Shown one piece after another: positions 21,031 to 32,725 of a stretch of 64,000 nucleotides of DNA. The position numbers were made by a program, and so were the translations under genes. The notes below the pieces were generated by a model. The model was not told where the DNA came from. It made no database searches and was given only the letters and a program-made list of their open reading frames with translations. The DNA lies in assembly GCF_040869045.1 (NCBI RefSeq), contig NW_027137012.1, positions 247,944 through 311,943 on the forward strand. Reading direction: 5' to 3'. This DNA comes from Eurosta solidaginis. Lineage: Eukaryota > Arthropoda > Insecta > Diptera > Tephritidae. Positions within the stretch are counted from its first letter, which is position 1, and each line of letters begins with the position of its first letter.

Positions 21031-23377
21031 AACAAGTAAGGAAGGTTAATTTCGGGTGTAACCGAACATTACATACTCAGTTGAGAGCTATGGTGACAAC
21101 ATAAGGGAAAATAACCATGTACGAAAATGAACCGAGGGAAACCCTGGAATGTGTTTGTATGACATGTGTATCAAATGAAAGGCATTAAAGAGTATTTTAT
21201 GAGGGAGTGGGCCATAGTTCTATAGGTGGACGCCATTTAGGGATATCGTCATAAAGGTGGATCAGGGTTGACTCTAGAATTTGTTTGTACGATACGGGTA
21301 TCAAATGAAAGGTGTTAATGAGTATTTTAAAAGGGAGTAATCCTTAGTTCCATAGGTGGACGCCGTTTCGAGATATCTCCATAAAGGTGGATCAGGGGTG
21401 ACCCTAGAATTTGTTTGTACGATATGGGTATCAAATTAAAGGTATTAATGAGGGTTTTAAAAGGGAGTGGTGGTAGTTGTAGAGGTGGTCACCTTTTCGA
21501 GATATCGCCATAAAGGTGGACCAGGGGTGACTCTAGAATGCGTTTGTACAATATGGGTATCAAACGAAAGGTGTTAGTGAGTATTTTAAAAGGGAGTGGG
21601 CCTTAGTTCTATAGGTGGACGCCGTTTCGAAATATCGCCATAAAGGTGGACCAGGGGTGACTCTAGAATGTGTTTGTACGATATTGGTATCAAAATAAAG
21701 GTATTAATGAGGGTTTTAAATGGGAGTGGTGGTAGTTGTATAGGTGGTCGCCTTTTCGAGATATCGCCATAAAGGTAGACCAGGGGTGACTCTAGAATGC
21801 GTTTGTAAAATATGGGTATTAAACGAAAGGTGTTAGTGAGTATTTTAAAAGGGAGTGGGCCTTAGTTCTATAGGTGGACGTCGTTTCGAAATATCGCCAC
21901 AAAGGTGGACCAGGCGTGACTCTAGAATGTGTTTGTACGATATTGGTATCAAATTAAAGGTATTAATGAGGGTTTTAAATGGGAGTGGTGGTAGTTGTAT
22001 AGGTGGTCGCCTATTCGAGATATTGCCATAAAGGTGGACCAGGGGTGACTCTAGAATTTGTTTTTACTATATTGGTATCAAATTAAAGGTATTAATGAGA
22101 GTTATAAAAGGAAGTGGTGGTAGTTGTATATGTGAAGGCGTTTTCCAGATATCGACCAAAATGTGGACGATGGTGACCCAGAACATCATCTGTTGGATAC
22201 CGCTAATTTATTTATATATGTAATACCTGCCAAGATTTCAAGGGTTTTTTATTTTCATCCTTGTTTTCGTATTTGGTATAGAATTATGGCATTTTTCCAT
22301 TTTTCTTATTTTCGATATCGAAAAAGTGAGCGTGGTCATAGTCGGATGTCGTTCATTTTTTATACCAAGATAACGTGAGTTCAGATACGTACGTGAACTA
22401 AGTTCAGTAAAGATATGTCGATTTTTGCTCAAGTTATCGTGTTAAGGCCATGTGGAAGGACAGACGGACGACTGTGTATAAAAACTGGGCGTGGCTTCAA
22501 CCGATTTTGCCCATTTTCACAGAAAACAGTTAACGTCAGAAAAGCTATGCCCCTACCTAATTAATTTAATTTAAAAGGATTGGTAAATTTTTGTTCGACT
22601 TATGGCATTAAAAGTATCCTAGACAAATTAAATGAAAAAGGGCGGAGCCACGCCCATTTTGAAATTTTCTTTTATTTTTGTATTTTGTTGCACCATATCA
22701 TTACTGGAATTGAATGTTGACATAATTTACTTATTTACTTTAAAGATACTTATTAAATTTTTTGTTAAAATTTTACTTTAAAAAAAACTTTTTTTTAAAG
22801 TGGGCGTGGGCTTTCTCCGATTTTGCTAATTTTTATTAAGCGTACATATAGTAATAGGAGTAACGTTCCTGCCAAATTTCATTATGATATTTTCAACGAC
22901 AGCCAAATTACAGCTTGTAAAACTTTTAAATTACCTTCTTTTAAAAGTGGGCGGGGCCACGCCCATTGTCCAAAAGTTTACTAATTTTCTATTCTGTGTC
23001 ATAATTTCAACTCACCTACCAAGTTTCATCGCTTTATTCGTCTTTGGTAATGAATTATCGCACTTTTTCGGTTTTTCGAAATTTTCGATATCGAAAAAGT
23101 GGGCGTGGTTATAGTCCGATATTATTCATTTTAAACAGCGATCTGAGATGAGTGCTCAGGAACCGACATGCCAAATTTTATCAAGATACCTCAAAATTTA
23201 CTCAAGTTATCGTGTTAACGGACGGACGGACATGGCTCAATCAAATTTTTTTTCGATCCTGATGATTTTGATATATGGAAGTTTATATCTATCTCGACTC
23301 CTTTATACCTGTACAACCAACCGTTATCCAATCAAAGTTAATATACTCTGTGAGCTCTGCTCAACTGAGTATAAAAA
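21031..23377 (-). mobile_element. DINE-1-like element (HINE), 2.35 kb
   Basis: The 3' end is on the left: AACAAGTAAGGAAGG, then a TTCGG-GTGTAA-CCGAA hairpin (21051-21066), then the subterminal repeat ATACTCAGTTGAG (21073-21085). The opposite end has the inverted partner CTCAACTGAGTAT near 23360. Between them are tandem ~130-bp units and a ~1.2-kb part with GTGGGCGTGG-type motifs and a GGACGGACGGACA core. Subterminal inverted repeats, a 3' hairpin and an internal tandem array are the design of DINE-1/INE-1, non-autonomous derivatives of Helentrons. No protein is encoded. The right part is homologous to 35050-35800 in inverse orientation. Confidence 0.8.
21120..22180. repeat. ~130-bp tandem repeat, 8 units, partly dimeric
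   Basis: TCTAGAAT landmarks lie at 21273, 21403, 21532, 21662, 21791, 21921 and 22050, giving alternating spacings of 129 and 130. Two unit types are visible: one with CCTTAGTTCTATAGGTGGAC and one with GGTAGTTGTATAGGTGGTC. From about 21330 they mostly alternate, so the effective repeat is a 259-bp dimer. Confidence 0.9.
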
Positions 23378-24244
23378 TGCGATGGCGGAAGGAAATGAAA
23401 GCATATAATGTAACAAACAATAAGCATTAAAGTGCAATGAAATGACACCATAACTAGCTAAAGAATGGAGTGCGGAAAGTTATAATATGAACTTATTTAT
23501 GTGGATGCAGAGTAATAAATATAAATTTATTGGTATGGGTGTACAGTTCAAACAAAGTCACAATAAACGATTTTTAAAGTTGCAGCCAACAAGATGCGGA
23601 TGAGTTTCGCCCCATGTTTGCATTGCGACCGATGTTTATGTTGATAACAAAAAAAAAAAAAAAATATACGCTTCCTTTGGCAAATACCATCATATACATA
23701 TTCATTTACATATGTATACAAACTTGCCACCACATTAAAAACTTATAAAGCAGTACTCATCCGCAGAGCAGAACTTTTTTCTTATTTTTAGTAAGCCAAT
23801 TTGAAATGTGAAGCGAAAATCCAATTTCGCTGCAAGTAAAATATTTGCCATTTAAATTTACTGTAAATTTGTTAAGTATATGCCAAGTGCAAGCAAATAC
23901 TTCAGAAGATTTCTTATTATATGCATACTGATATAATGTAATAATATAAGTGTATGGGTGAAGCTTTGATTATTAGCTGGTTGCTCGAATAAGATCATGG
24001 GAACTAGTATGGGGAATCGATTCGCAGAGGACTATTGTGGGTATGAAACAGATTTTAGTGTCATTTATCATATGAAATTATGAGTATTTGGAACTTTGAA
24101 TAAGAAGAAAGGGGCATAATTACCAAATGTTGTGAAATTGTAAAAATACATGTTTATTTCTCAAAATATAATAAAGTAAAATTATTAAAATTGTGGTAAA
24201 ATTAAAACTAAGCAGTTAGGTTGCACTTAACTTATGGCGTTTCC
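23378..24244. other. No recognised feature
   Basis: AT-rich DNA containing an A run near 23650. No gene or element ends are visible. Confidence 0.4.
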
Positions 24245-25105
24245 CTTAGGTAAGGATATGTTTAATTCGGCGGTTTATGAGGACCCCACATGGACTGAAT
24301 GAGTCCGTAGTATTACCAGAAGTTTACTTAACGACCTAACTAAAAACCCTATCAAAACAAAGCATATGTAATAAAAGAACTCCGTCCTCTTGGCAAATAC
24401 TAGAAGCTTTCCCAGAACCTATGCCGCTTGCAGCTTCTAGATCTGGCAGCTGTATCACTCCTGATAGCCTGGCAAGCTCAGAGCATGAACACAAAATGTG
24501 CTCGATCATTTCCTCTTCCATCCCGCACTTCCTACATCTGATATTACTGGCCAAGCCTTATGTAAAGGCATGTGACGCCAGAAGGCAATGTTTAGTCAGA
24601 ATTCCCGTCATGAGTCTACAGTACTCTCTTTTTAATGATAGAAGCTACTTTCTTAGTCTTCGGTTGTAAGACAAACGCATGATCTTTGCTACTTTAGAAC
24701 CCCGCGATTGGATCCACACATTCTCCGCATGGTCGATCATGTAAAATTTTCGCCTTCTCTTCATTTCACCCAAGCTAGTTGGGACAATCTTAAAGGAACG
24801 CGGCCTTTTTAGTTAGTTCTTCCGCTTTTTCATTTTCATCTAATCCCGTATGCCCTGGGACCCATATAGATGTATGCTTCTAGTCCCTACTCTCCTTCCA
24901 GGAATTGCTAATACTCTAGCATACTTTAAGATTATTGCCTTAATTGCTGCTTGGTTGTCAATATAAAAGTTAACACGGCTTCTGTTTAAGCTATTCGCTT
25001 CCAGTGTTTCTGCTACGTTGTTTACGGCTAATACTTCCGCTTGGAAAACCCTACAGTGATCTGGCAGCTTGTAGGATTTCCGGATCAGCACAGTATACCG
25101 CAGAC
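24245..25105 (-). pseudogene. RNase H-type LINE ORF2 3' end (copy 3)
   Basis: This is the longest copy of the family. On the minus strand, FQAEVLAVNNVAETLEANS and VNFYIDNQAAIKAI (24960-25060) match the RNase H core, followed by a GH-x-G-x-x-x-N-E-K-A-E-E-L remnant near 24830. Next comes a zinc-binding region, CRKCGMEEEMIEHILCSC (about 24480-24540), and then the family 3' end near 24245. Frames change several times and stops are present. Reverse transcriptase and endonuclease are missing, the usual 5' truncation. It is more divergent at the 3' end than the copies at 10165 and 43917. Confidence 0.8.
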
Positions 25106-25439
25106 AGATAATTAATTAAAATTATAAATGTGGAGCTAAAATTTAAGCTAAGCAGTTTCCCTCACTTTCGCGTTTGTGCTCCTGTTCCTATATATTGCTG
25201 GGGAAAATATTTAAACATCAAATAATATATGCTTGTAAAAAGCAAAAAAAAAAAAAACCCTGCAAAAATAAAACAAAAAAATTCAGGACAATTAAACACA
25301 ATATCATATACATACATTTTATTATGACTATCAATAAACCTAATTTTATGAGAACAATAATGAAATTGTCGTGAGTTCGTCTCGAAAAAATCCTTAAAGG
25401 ACTCCGAATAAGGGCCAACGATTCGAATCGTCGACGATC
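25106..25439. other. No recognised feature
   Basis: AT-rich DNA with an A run near 25246. The minus-strand frame of 78 codons is hydrophobic by A/T composition only. Confidence 0.4.
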
Positions 25440-26340
25440 AAAAACATATCTCAAAATGGTGCCAAAATATTTCCAGAACTATCCAAAAATGCTTTTGAAA
25501 TATTCCCGAATATAATTTCGAAATAGTTTGGAAATGATCCAAAAAAATATAAGGGGTTCATGCCAAGGTGATCACCATTAGTGATCAGCATTAGTAAATT
25601 ATCCCGAAATAAATGGTCCGAAAATTTTCTCGAAAATATTCAAAATACGATCCTGAAATTGTCAAAAAAATTGTGTTTAAATGATACCAAAAGAATTCTA
25701 AAATAGCCCTGGAATGATTCCGGAAATAAAACTGAAATTATACTGTAATTTCCCGCAATTTGTCATGAAACGGAACACAGCATGGCATCAAAATAGTTTC
25801 GCAATGAGCCGGAAAACTACCTTAAGACGGCTTGGAAACTGTTCTGATATGATTCCAAAATATTCCGAAAACTAAGTCGAAATTAACCTTAAATTATGCC
25901 GAGATGATCCCAAAAGAGTCGTGAAGTCCAAAACAAAAACACAAAACGAACCCGAAATAGAGCTGAAAGAACCCTCAAAATAGCCATGAAACGGTTATTT
26001 TGTAGTCCTGAAATAAATTTTCATCTTAGATGTTAGATTTCCATAAGTTGATGTACTTTAAGAGACAATAGTCTCACATGTGCAAAATCAATGAAATAAA
26101 CTTGAAAATGGTTGCGAAACCAATCACAGTATACCCCCTACATTATTCGGGAATGGTCACGAAAATCATCACGTAAACGCCAAAAAAAGGTCAATTTTGA
26201 ATTGTTTCTGAAATGATCGCGAATTAGCTTTGAAATAATCCCAGCCAGGACTCAACGTGATCCGTGATTAGTTCCGGAACGAAGACGCTATTATCCCGAA
26301 AACGATACAGAATTGATCCAGAATATGTAACATAATGGTC
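25440..26340 (-). repeat. Decayed ~11-bp array (GAAATGATCCC type)
   Basis: Words such as GAAATGATCC, GAAATAGTTTGG, GAAATATTCCCGAA and GAAATTATACTG follow one another at roughly 11-base spacing, with local drift. They are the complement of the TTTCGGGATCATTT-type units that fill the Helitrons at 49-63 kb, but far more diverged. Confidence 0.5.
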
Positions 26341-26544
26341 TTTGTTAGGCATCAGTAAGCTTGTGGTATTTTTATGTGAGCAAATTTTCTAGTCGACTTT
26401 TTGACGTTCAATCACGAATATTAATTTTGGTTAAGCTTTTGATGTTCGTAGGTTTACGGAAGAATGCGATTCCTACGTTTCTGTAGTTTTCATAAATTTT
26501 TCTTTATTTAGTCATACTAGTAGATCCTGGTTGCTATTGTTCTA

Positions 26545-26820
26545 GCTGTACCGATAAGGATACTCCGCGAAGGTTTTGGGGAGTATTATCGAAGAGGATA
26601 GTAATTTGCCGGATGCGAATCAGGCAAATTCGGGTACCAACTACTATTAAGGTGCTAGCCGAACCATCTCGGGATTGATTTAATATGACCACATGAAACC
26701 CTCTAGGCTAACCCGCCCTCCAACCCCTTAGATTCATGATGAAATCGGGGTCGCCAAAGCATCGGCTGCTAAAGAAACAGGCTTCGCCACGCATACATAA
26801 GTGAGGTTGGGTTGGATCCT
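26545..26820 (+). repeat. Dispersed hairpin repeat, copy B
   Basis: It starts with an imperfect hairpin, GATACTCCGCGAAGGTTTTG followed by GGGAGTATTATCG. Blocks containing TTTGCCGGATGCGAATC, GGTGCTAGCCGAACCATCTC and GGGGTCGCCAAAGCATCGGC follow. It is homologous to 6810-7035 (minus strand). Function unknown. Confidence 0.6.
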
Positions 26821-26839
26821 GGTTTATTAAATTATCTTA

Positions 26840-27490
26840 TTAATATTATGTATGCGAAAGTTTGGATGTTTGGACGCTTGAGACTCAATCACTCAAGAAC
26901 GGCTTGACGGATTCAGATGAAATTTGGATACCTGTGCCAATAGTTTGGAAGTAGGTCTATATTTTTGAAAAAGGGACAGCCCACGCCCCCTAGGAATACT
27001 TATAATTTAATTATATTTCTTCGTATTTGTGACTGAATCGCGTAGGACGGCTACACGGATTTTGGGACACAGATAGACAATAGTCTACTGGCTAAAAACG
27101 ATCAGTGGTGCTCTCCTTCTCCTCCCGCCATCCTCCCTCCTTCAATTGTTTCTTTTAGCACGCTTTTATTAGCTTTACCTGTATGTTTGTTTGTTTGTAA
27201 CTCTTCATTCGGTTCAACGCGCCTGCTGCCTTATTAAAATGCTTTTATAATTAGCTTCACCTTATTTGTAATCCCTTCGGGGTTTTTTCGGGATCGTTCT
27301 GGATGATTTTTGGGATTCGTCCGGGATCCCGTCAGTGTCATTTCGGGACTTTTAAGGAATCCCATCAGAGTCGTTTTGGAATTTTTCGGGACTATTTCGG
27401 GATCATTTGGGGCCTTTCCGGTATCATTTCTGGATGATTTTCAGGGGTCAGGGTCATTTTGGGCTTTTTCTGAACTATATCGGGTTCATT
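26840..27490 (+). mobile_element. Solo Helitron copy with a short array, 3' truncated
   Basis: GAAAGTTTGGATGTTTGGAC, CTCAATCACTCAAGAACGGC and the later GCCTGCTGCCTTATTAA block match the leader of the 48.6-kb Helitrons in order. A short array of the same type (CGGGACTATTTCGGGATCAT) then occupies about 27270-27480. The CTAG end is not present, so the copy is truncated. Divergence from the 48-kb copies is clear, so it is an older or separate lineage. Confidence 0.75.
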
Positions 27491-27591
27491 CGATATATTT
27501 GTCATTATTTATCATTGTCGATATTTTGACTCAATTCTGAAGTCATCTCATTTGCACTGGGTCTAACAGGTCCCTTCTATAGTTCCTCAAA

Positions 27592-28440
27592 TCTATATAT
27601 ATAAAAAGAAGTGTACATTTTGATTGTCACTCCATAACTTGAGAACGACTCGGCAGATTGCCATGAAATTTTTAGGAAAGATACAGGAAATAGAGATGGT
27701 GGTTAATTTATTTTGAAATCCCAAATCGGTTTATAAAAATCAAATTCTGTGTGTGTGTGTGTTCGCTATGGAAACGTATTTCCCACACATCAATCATCAC
27801 CAAAGTTTGGTTATGGGTTCCTTCGATCAACGGGAAGGCTTTAGGCTAAAAATAATTTCGATATATATAAGGGGCGTGGCACCTCCCATACAAATGGAAT
27901 CTTTGGTACTGCATACCTTTGAAGGTATACATGCCAGAACATTGAAATTCAATGAGGAGTTATATGAGGCAATCGCTAACACCACCAAGAAAATGTGGAA
28001 TTTGGAGAAAGGGGGCGTGGCACCTCCCATACAAATGGAATATTTGGTACTGCATACCTTTGAAGGTATACATGCCAGAACATTGAAATTCAGTAAGGAG
28101 TCATATGAGGTCAATCCCTAACACCACCAAGAAAAGGCGGAATTGGGAAAAAGCGGGCGTGGAACCTCCCATTCAAATGGAATTTTTGGTACTGCATAAC
28201 TTTGAAGGTATACATGCCAGAATATTGAAATTCAGTAAGGAGTTATTTGAGGTCAATCCTTAACACCAGCAAGAAAATATGGAATTGGGAAAAAGGGGCG
28301 TGGCACCTCACATACAAATGGAATATATTATACTGCATAAATCTGGATGTCGTAATTGTAGGATAATTAAAATTGGTATGGAGCTATGTGACGTTAAGTC
28401 CTAAAACCTTCAGTAAAATGTAGAATGGGGAAAAACTATG
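27592..28440 (+). mobile_element. Helitron-type 5' end with 141-bp tandem repeats
   Basis: TCTATATATATAAAAAGAAG at 27592 and the later CTTGAGAACGACTCGGCAGA have the form of insect Helitron 5' ends (TC start, then a variant of 'AAGAACGGCTGAACCGAT'). A second leader block starts near 27733. From 27871, 141-142-bp units beginning GGGGCGTGGCACCTCCCATA repeat about four times. Long frames here (27753-28121 and its complement) are repeats read through and are not genes. Confidence 0.6.
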
Positions 28441-28572
28441 GCTGCCGTACAAACTTAAGTTATTTTAACACCTAAAGTTTGACTGCATTGTTGAGTTTAG
28501 CTGTTATGCCTTTTGGACGTTTAGTAATCTGCCGCTGTTAAAAAAATTGTTTAGCTTCAGTCTATCTACATC

Positions 28573-29191
28573 TTCTATAAAAATCGAATTCTGTGTGTGT
28601 GTTCCCTATGAAAACGTGTTTGCTATACTTCGATCATCACCAAATTTTGGCTCGAGGTTCCTTCGATCAAGACGAAAGTTTTACATATTTCAGAATTAAG
28701 AATTTTAAATTTAAATGTTTTTGTTTTTTGGCTATGCGAAAGAACTATCGTAGCTCCCAAAAATGATCATGTTAACAAAATCAATGATCGCTTTCAAAAT
28801 CAATTTCCTGGTGAAGTGACGAAATATAAAACAATCGACATAGTTACAGATGAAGATAAAATTGTGAATTATCCAAATGAATTTTTATACTCCTTAGAAC
28901 CAAAAGGAATGCCTGCGCATATATCAACTTTGAAAATTGGCTCACCAGTCATGCTTCTTCGGAATGTAATCAAAGCAACAATCGTCAGCGGTAAAAGCAC
29001 TACAATAATATAAAATAAGATACAATAAGATACATGAATAAAATGTTTTAACAGAAAATTTCACCAAATATGCGTACAAAATTCAATTCAATTTACAGAA
29101 CAATAAATTTAATTATCAAAAAACAAAACAGAAAAAATAACGCAACATCCATTCGATCTCGGGCGTTACAACGTGCGCCTGGTAAAGCTAG
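28573..29191 (+). mobile_element. Internally deleted Helitron with helicase remnant
   Basis: The 5' part, CTATAAAAATCGAATTCTG with the CTTCGATCATCACCAAAT block, repeats the leader at 27733. The 3' end is a GGGCG/CGCCT hairpin (29161-29180) followed by GGTAAAGCTAG, the CTAG end of a Helitron at 29191. Between them lies a fragment of helicase coding sequence (28726-29013). At ~0.62 kb this is far too short for an autonomous element (usually several kb), so it is a deletion derivative. Confidence 0.75.
28726..29013 (+). pseudogene. Pif1-like helicase fragment of a Helitron Rep-Hel protein
   Basis: The frame reads FWLCERTIVAPKNDHVN, then YPNEFLYSLEPKGMPAHIS and LKIGSPVMLLRN, ending at a TAA. These match the C-terminal third of Helitron Pif1-family helicases: the R-x-I-L-A-P-x-N motif, the N-Y-P-x-E-F-L-x-S-L-x-P-x-G-x-P segment and the L-K-x-G-x-P-V-M-L-L-R-N motif. 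Rep (HUH nuclease) and the Walker A/B part are missing, so there is no activity. After MLLRN the sequence stops resembling the family, which marks the deletion breakpoint. It identifies the source as an autonomous insect Helitron. Confidence 0.85.
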
Positions 29192-30510
29192 TTTTTGATA
29201 AAAATGAATGGCATTGAAAGTTTTTTTTAAAACATATGCTGAATCCAGCCACTGAGGCATGTCAGACGATGTAGTTCTTGCATAAAATATCCTTAAAATT
29301 TCACAATTGCTTACTATTCAAAATCTTTCAGCCGTAAGCGCTTATTAAAAAATTCAAAGCCCATCAAAATACCAATAAATCACAGCTAATAAAATTTTCG
29401 CTGGTAAACAACATGCTTTGAAACTCAAATATATTTGTAAGTAAAGATATCCCTCTCTACTATATACATAACTTAATCCACTGGATATCTACTACTTGCA
29501 ATACATATTTGCATCCCACTTGCGTTGCCATGCCGAAATAGCTTATGCATATGGTTGTATGTGTGTATATAAAAACACATGAAATAAACACAATCAAAAT
29601 GGCTCATAATAATATGTATGCACTCATATGTGCAATAATGATCTGGCATACAAACACATCATAAGCACTTCAACATATCAAAATATACATTTAATATAAT
29701 TCTTTCTTGAATGTTGATAGTCTGTTGCAGTCTGTGTCGTGCTGTACGTGTTTGCTGCACAGTTTACAAAAATTGATTGAGCAGCGGTGGCAAAAAGAAA
29801 ACAAAATAGAAGTTACCAAAACTGTACAAAAATTGCGTACATACGTACTAAAGCTGGGTAATGACGCGGTTTCTTGAGTGTTTATATAGTTTTTGATAAA
29901 AAAAAAATCTTCATCACTTGCTTTTGATCTACAACTGACATCCACAAAAAAGGTCGCAGCTTTCCTTATTTCATGTCTCATGTGTAATTTGTTAAAAGCT
30001 TATTAAAACGCATTTTTCAGAGCTGCAATATTATATCGAAGTATACGGAAGTTATATACCAATATCGTCATAAATTCATTATTCTCCTAATAATTTTCTC
30101 GTTGGTGTTTCTTTGTAATTGTTTGTATGAGTCGCTGTCTTGAAAATGATTCTGCGAAAATGTGATTAAATTTGATTTTACCCTAGTTCAGAAAAAATTT
30201 CAGAATAAATTATATCCAATTGAGGTGGAATGGGCTTGGTAAAATTTTGTCGTCGTAAGAGACTAAAAGTTTACCTAAGAATTTACTTTAAACTTTGTAA
30301 GCTATTCGCCCAAACATTTTCATCTCTGACAAATTTTTTTCTAGAATTGTCATGGGCGCAATAAATTTCTTCAAACCTGAATTCATCTGCCAAGAACTCA
30401 AGAGGAAAATTCGTTAAAGAATTTATTAAAATTAGCTAAATCGTAGCAAAAATTTGTATAGCCAAAGATTTCCCCATAAAATTAAGGCAGCAATTTAATT
30501 TTTGTTTTTT
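29192..30510. other. No recognised feature
   Basis: AT-rich DNA right after the Helitron 3' end. No domain, tandem array or RNA gene seen. Confidence 0.4.
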
Positions 30511-31266
30511 ATACCCAGCTGTAAATATTGAGATATCTTCACCAAATTTGGTATACGAGATTATGTGGACCCAGATTGGCATTGAAAATGAGCGAAATCG
30601 GATGATAAACGCGCCCACTTTTTATATATATAACATTTTGGAAAACACAAAAAACCTGATTATTTAGTAAATAATAGACCTAGAATGTTGAAATTTGAAG
30701 TGGGGACTAATATTGAGACTCTTGATAAAAATTTGAAAAAAAATTTTAAAGTGGGCGTGGCACCGCTCACTTGTAATAAAATAAATTTCACAAATATTAT
30801 TAGTCATAAATAAAAATCGTTAAACCTATCGTAACAAACTTCGGCAGAGGTTGCCTTTGCTATAAGGAATGCGTTGACGAAAATTTATCGAAATCGGTTA
30901 AGGACCACGCCCACTTTTATATAAAAAATTTTTTAAAATAAGCGTGGACGAATAAAATAAACTATATTTGCAAAAAAGGGCTTTATAACAATGGTATTTC
31001 ATTTCCCAAGTGGATTGATAACAAGAAATGGGAAAACCTCAAATCTTAAAAAATTGGCGTGGCACCGCCCCTTTTATGACTAAGCAATTTTCTATGTTTC
31101 GGGAGCCATAACTCGAAGAAAAATTTGTTCAGAATCGAACCACATGTATATGTATTATTGCGCAGCCTTTTAACACTATTAAGCACACAAAACAAACAAC
31201 AACAGCATTTCAAGTGTTCAGCTGGGTATGCAATGTTCGGTTTCACCCGACTTCCTTACTTGTTTT
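30511..31266 (+). mobile_element. DINE-1-like element (HINE), 0.76 kb
   Basis: The 5' subterminal repeat ATACCCAGCTG (30511-30521) has a perfect inverted partner CAGCTGGGTAT (31219-31229). It is followed by a TCGG...CCGA hairpin and the CTTCCTTACTTGTTTTT terminus. The centre carries GGCGTGGCACCGC-type motifs. The structure is that of DINE-1/INE-1. A relative of its middle part begins at 63867. Confidence 0.8.
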
Positions 31267-32612
31267 TAAATAACAATAATAATAACTATAACTTCCGCTA
31301 TATACCTTTGAGAAGATTTGAGCCGAGCTCCTCCAAATAAGTTTCCTTCTTCCTTCAATTCATTTCTCTCCAATTTTATAACACTCTGTTTTTGTAGCCA
31401 TCAGTTGGTTTCTTTTTCGTGATTACTTTCTGGTTAATAGACGGAGACTAATAGTCATTAAATTAATTAAAATTAAAAAAATTAAAATGCTTAAAGGAAT
31501 CACAGAGTGCGACCATCTTCTTCCTAGTATACCCCTAGATATCACCTAGGGCAAACACTGGCAGAAGCGCAAGCAGAGACAGCTAGTCTAAGCTAAACTT
31601 CTAAAACGAAAATGTTGCCAACGACCCATGCCTGCTCCCAGATCTCGACTCTATGAGTTCAGATAACAGGTTTTTGCCAACGTTGATATGTGACAAGTAG
31701 ACATGAACATCACCACGAGGGCTTACGAATAAGCACTTTAATGGGTATATTTTGGATAGAAGAAATAGCAGACATAAAGCATACATTCAAAAGCAATAAG
31801 GGCAGCCCCTGCTTAATTCATACAAAACTGCTCTTGCTTTAGGTAAATGCATGCAAATGCCAGGTATTCGAGTTAAGACACTCTCTGAGCTTTAGAATAC
31901 AAAAACTAAAAAGCCACTATTATCAGTAGCGGAAGCGAAAATGAAACGAACATCGACAACATTGTTGCAAGGGCCAAGTAGGTCTAGGGTACTAGAAAGT
32001 AGTAAAAAAGATAAAACCCATTAAGCAATTTTCCTTACACAGAAAACCTAGTAGGATAGTGTAGGATAGTGGAGAACAGACTAGTCCATTTGAAGAACCA
32101 CAGACGTGGTCACACCAGATTTCCAACTTATATGGCAGATGGTATCCCAGCGGAAGTTCGACATCAATATTAGAACATCTCTTAAAACTATACATTGTAG
32201 CCGCTATAGAACAAGCAGCAAATCTTTAGGCACGGGTGACAAAAGATCAAGCCCCATAATATCAATTAACCTTATGAGCACTTTAAATGGTTATAAAGTC
32301 CGATGAATTAATGACCTTATAAAGTGGTCACAACGTCGAATTTCAATTGGTTACAATGTCAACGATAATAGCATTATAACCATCCCGCATTTCCGAAATG
32401 GTCATGAAGTTACTTTGCCATGTTAACAACTATTGAATTACAGTTACTTTATTGTTTTCGCTATATTTTTTCAAGTTTTCGGATATGGCGCACCTTTTCC
32501 TATATTTTATCTTCATTCTAGTGAAAAATCGGATAAAATACTGAAATATCACTCGCAGATTTAATGTGGTTATATTAATCGTTTCCGAGATGCTCGAGCC
32601 ACTACCTGAATG
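31267..32612. other. No recognised feature
   Basis: Unassigned DNA with interrupted frames. I see no repeat structure beyond short simple runs. Confidence 0.4.
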
Positions 32613-32614
32613 GT

Positions 32615-32712
32615 GCATTGTTACGGGAACATACCGGATCTGTAACCGGCAAAGAACCATCAACATCGATAACACTCCCCAAAACCTTCGGGGAGTGTCT
32701 TTATCGTTAACT
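32615..32712 (-). repeat. Dispersed hairpin repeat, copy C (partial)
   Basis: It contains TACCGGATCTGTAACCGGCA, CATCAACATCGATAACA and a perfect 9-bp hairpin, ACACTCCCC / GGGGAGTGT, with a 9-base loop, followed by CTTTATCG. It is homologous to one end of copies A (6810) and B (26545). Confidence 0.65.
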
Positions 32713-32725
32713 TTTTGGTATTTTA

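Noticed and set aside
21120..22180. CRISPR-like array
   Set aside because: The ~130-bp units are contiguous and fully homologous, with no unique spacers; it is a tandem repeat inside a mobile element.
27753..28121. 122-codon frame with a repeated peptide
   Set aside because: It is a read-through of the 141-bp tandem repeat; the complementary strand is open as well. No domain or start context.
32672..32708. Bacterial-type terminator (stem followed by CTTTATCG)
   Set aside because: The window is clearly eukaryotic and the hairpin is part of a dispersed repeat; no T run directly follows.
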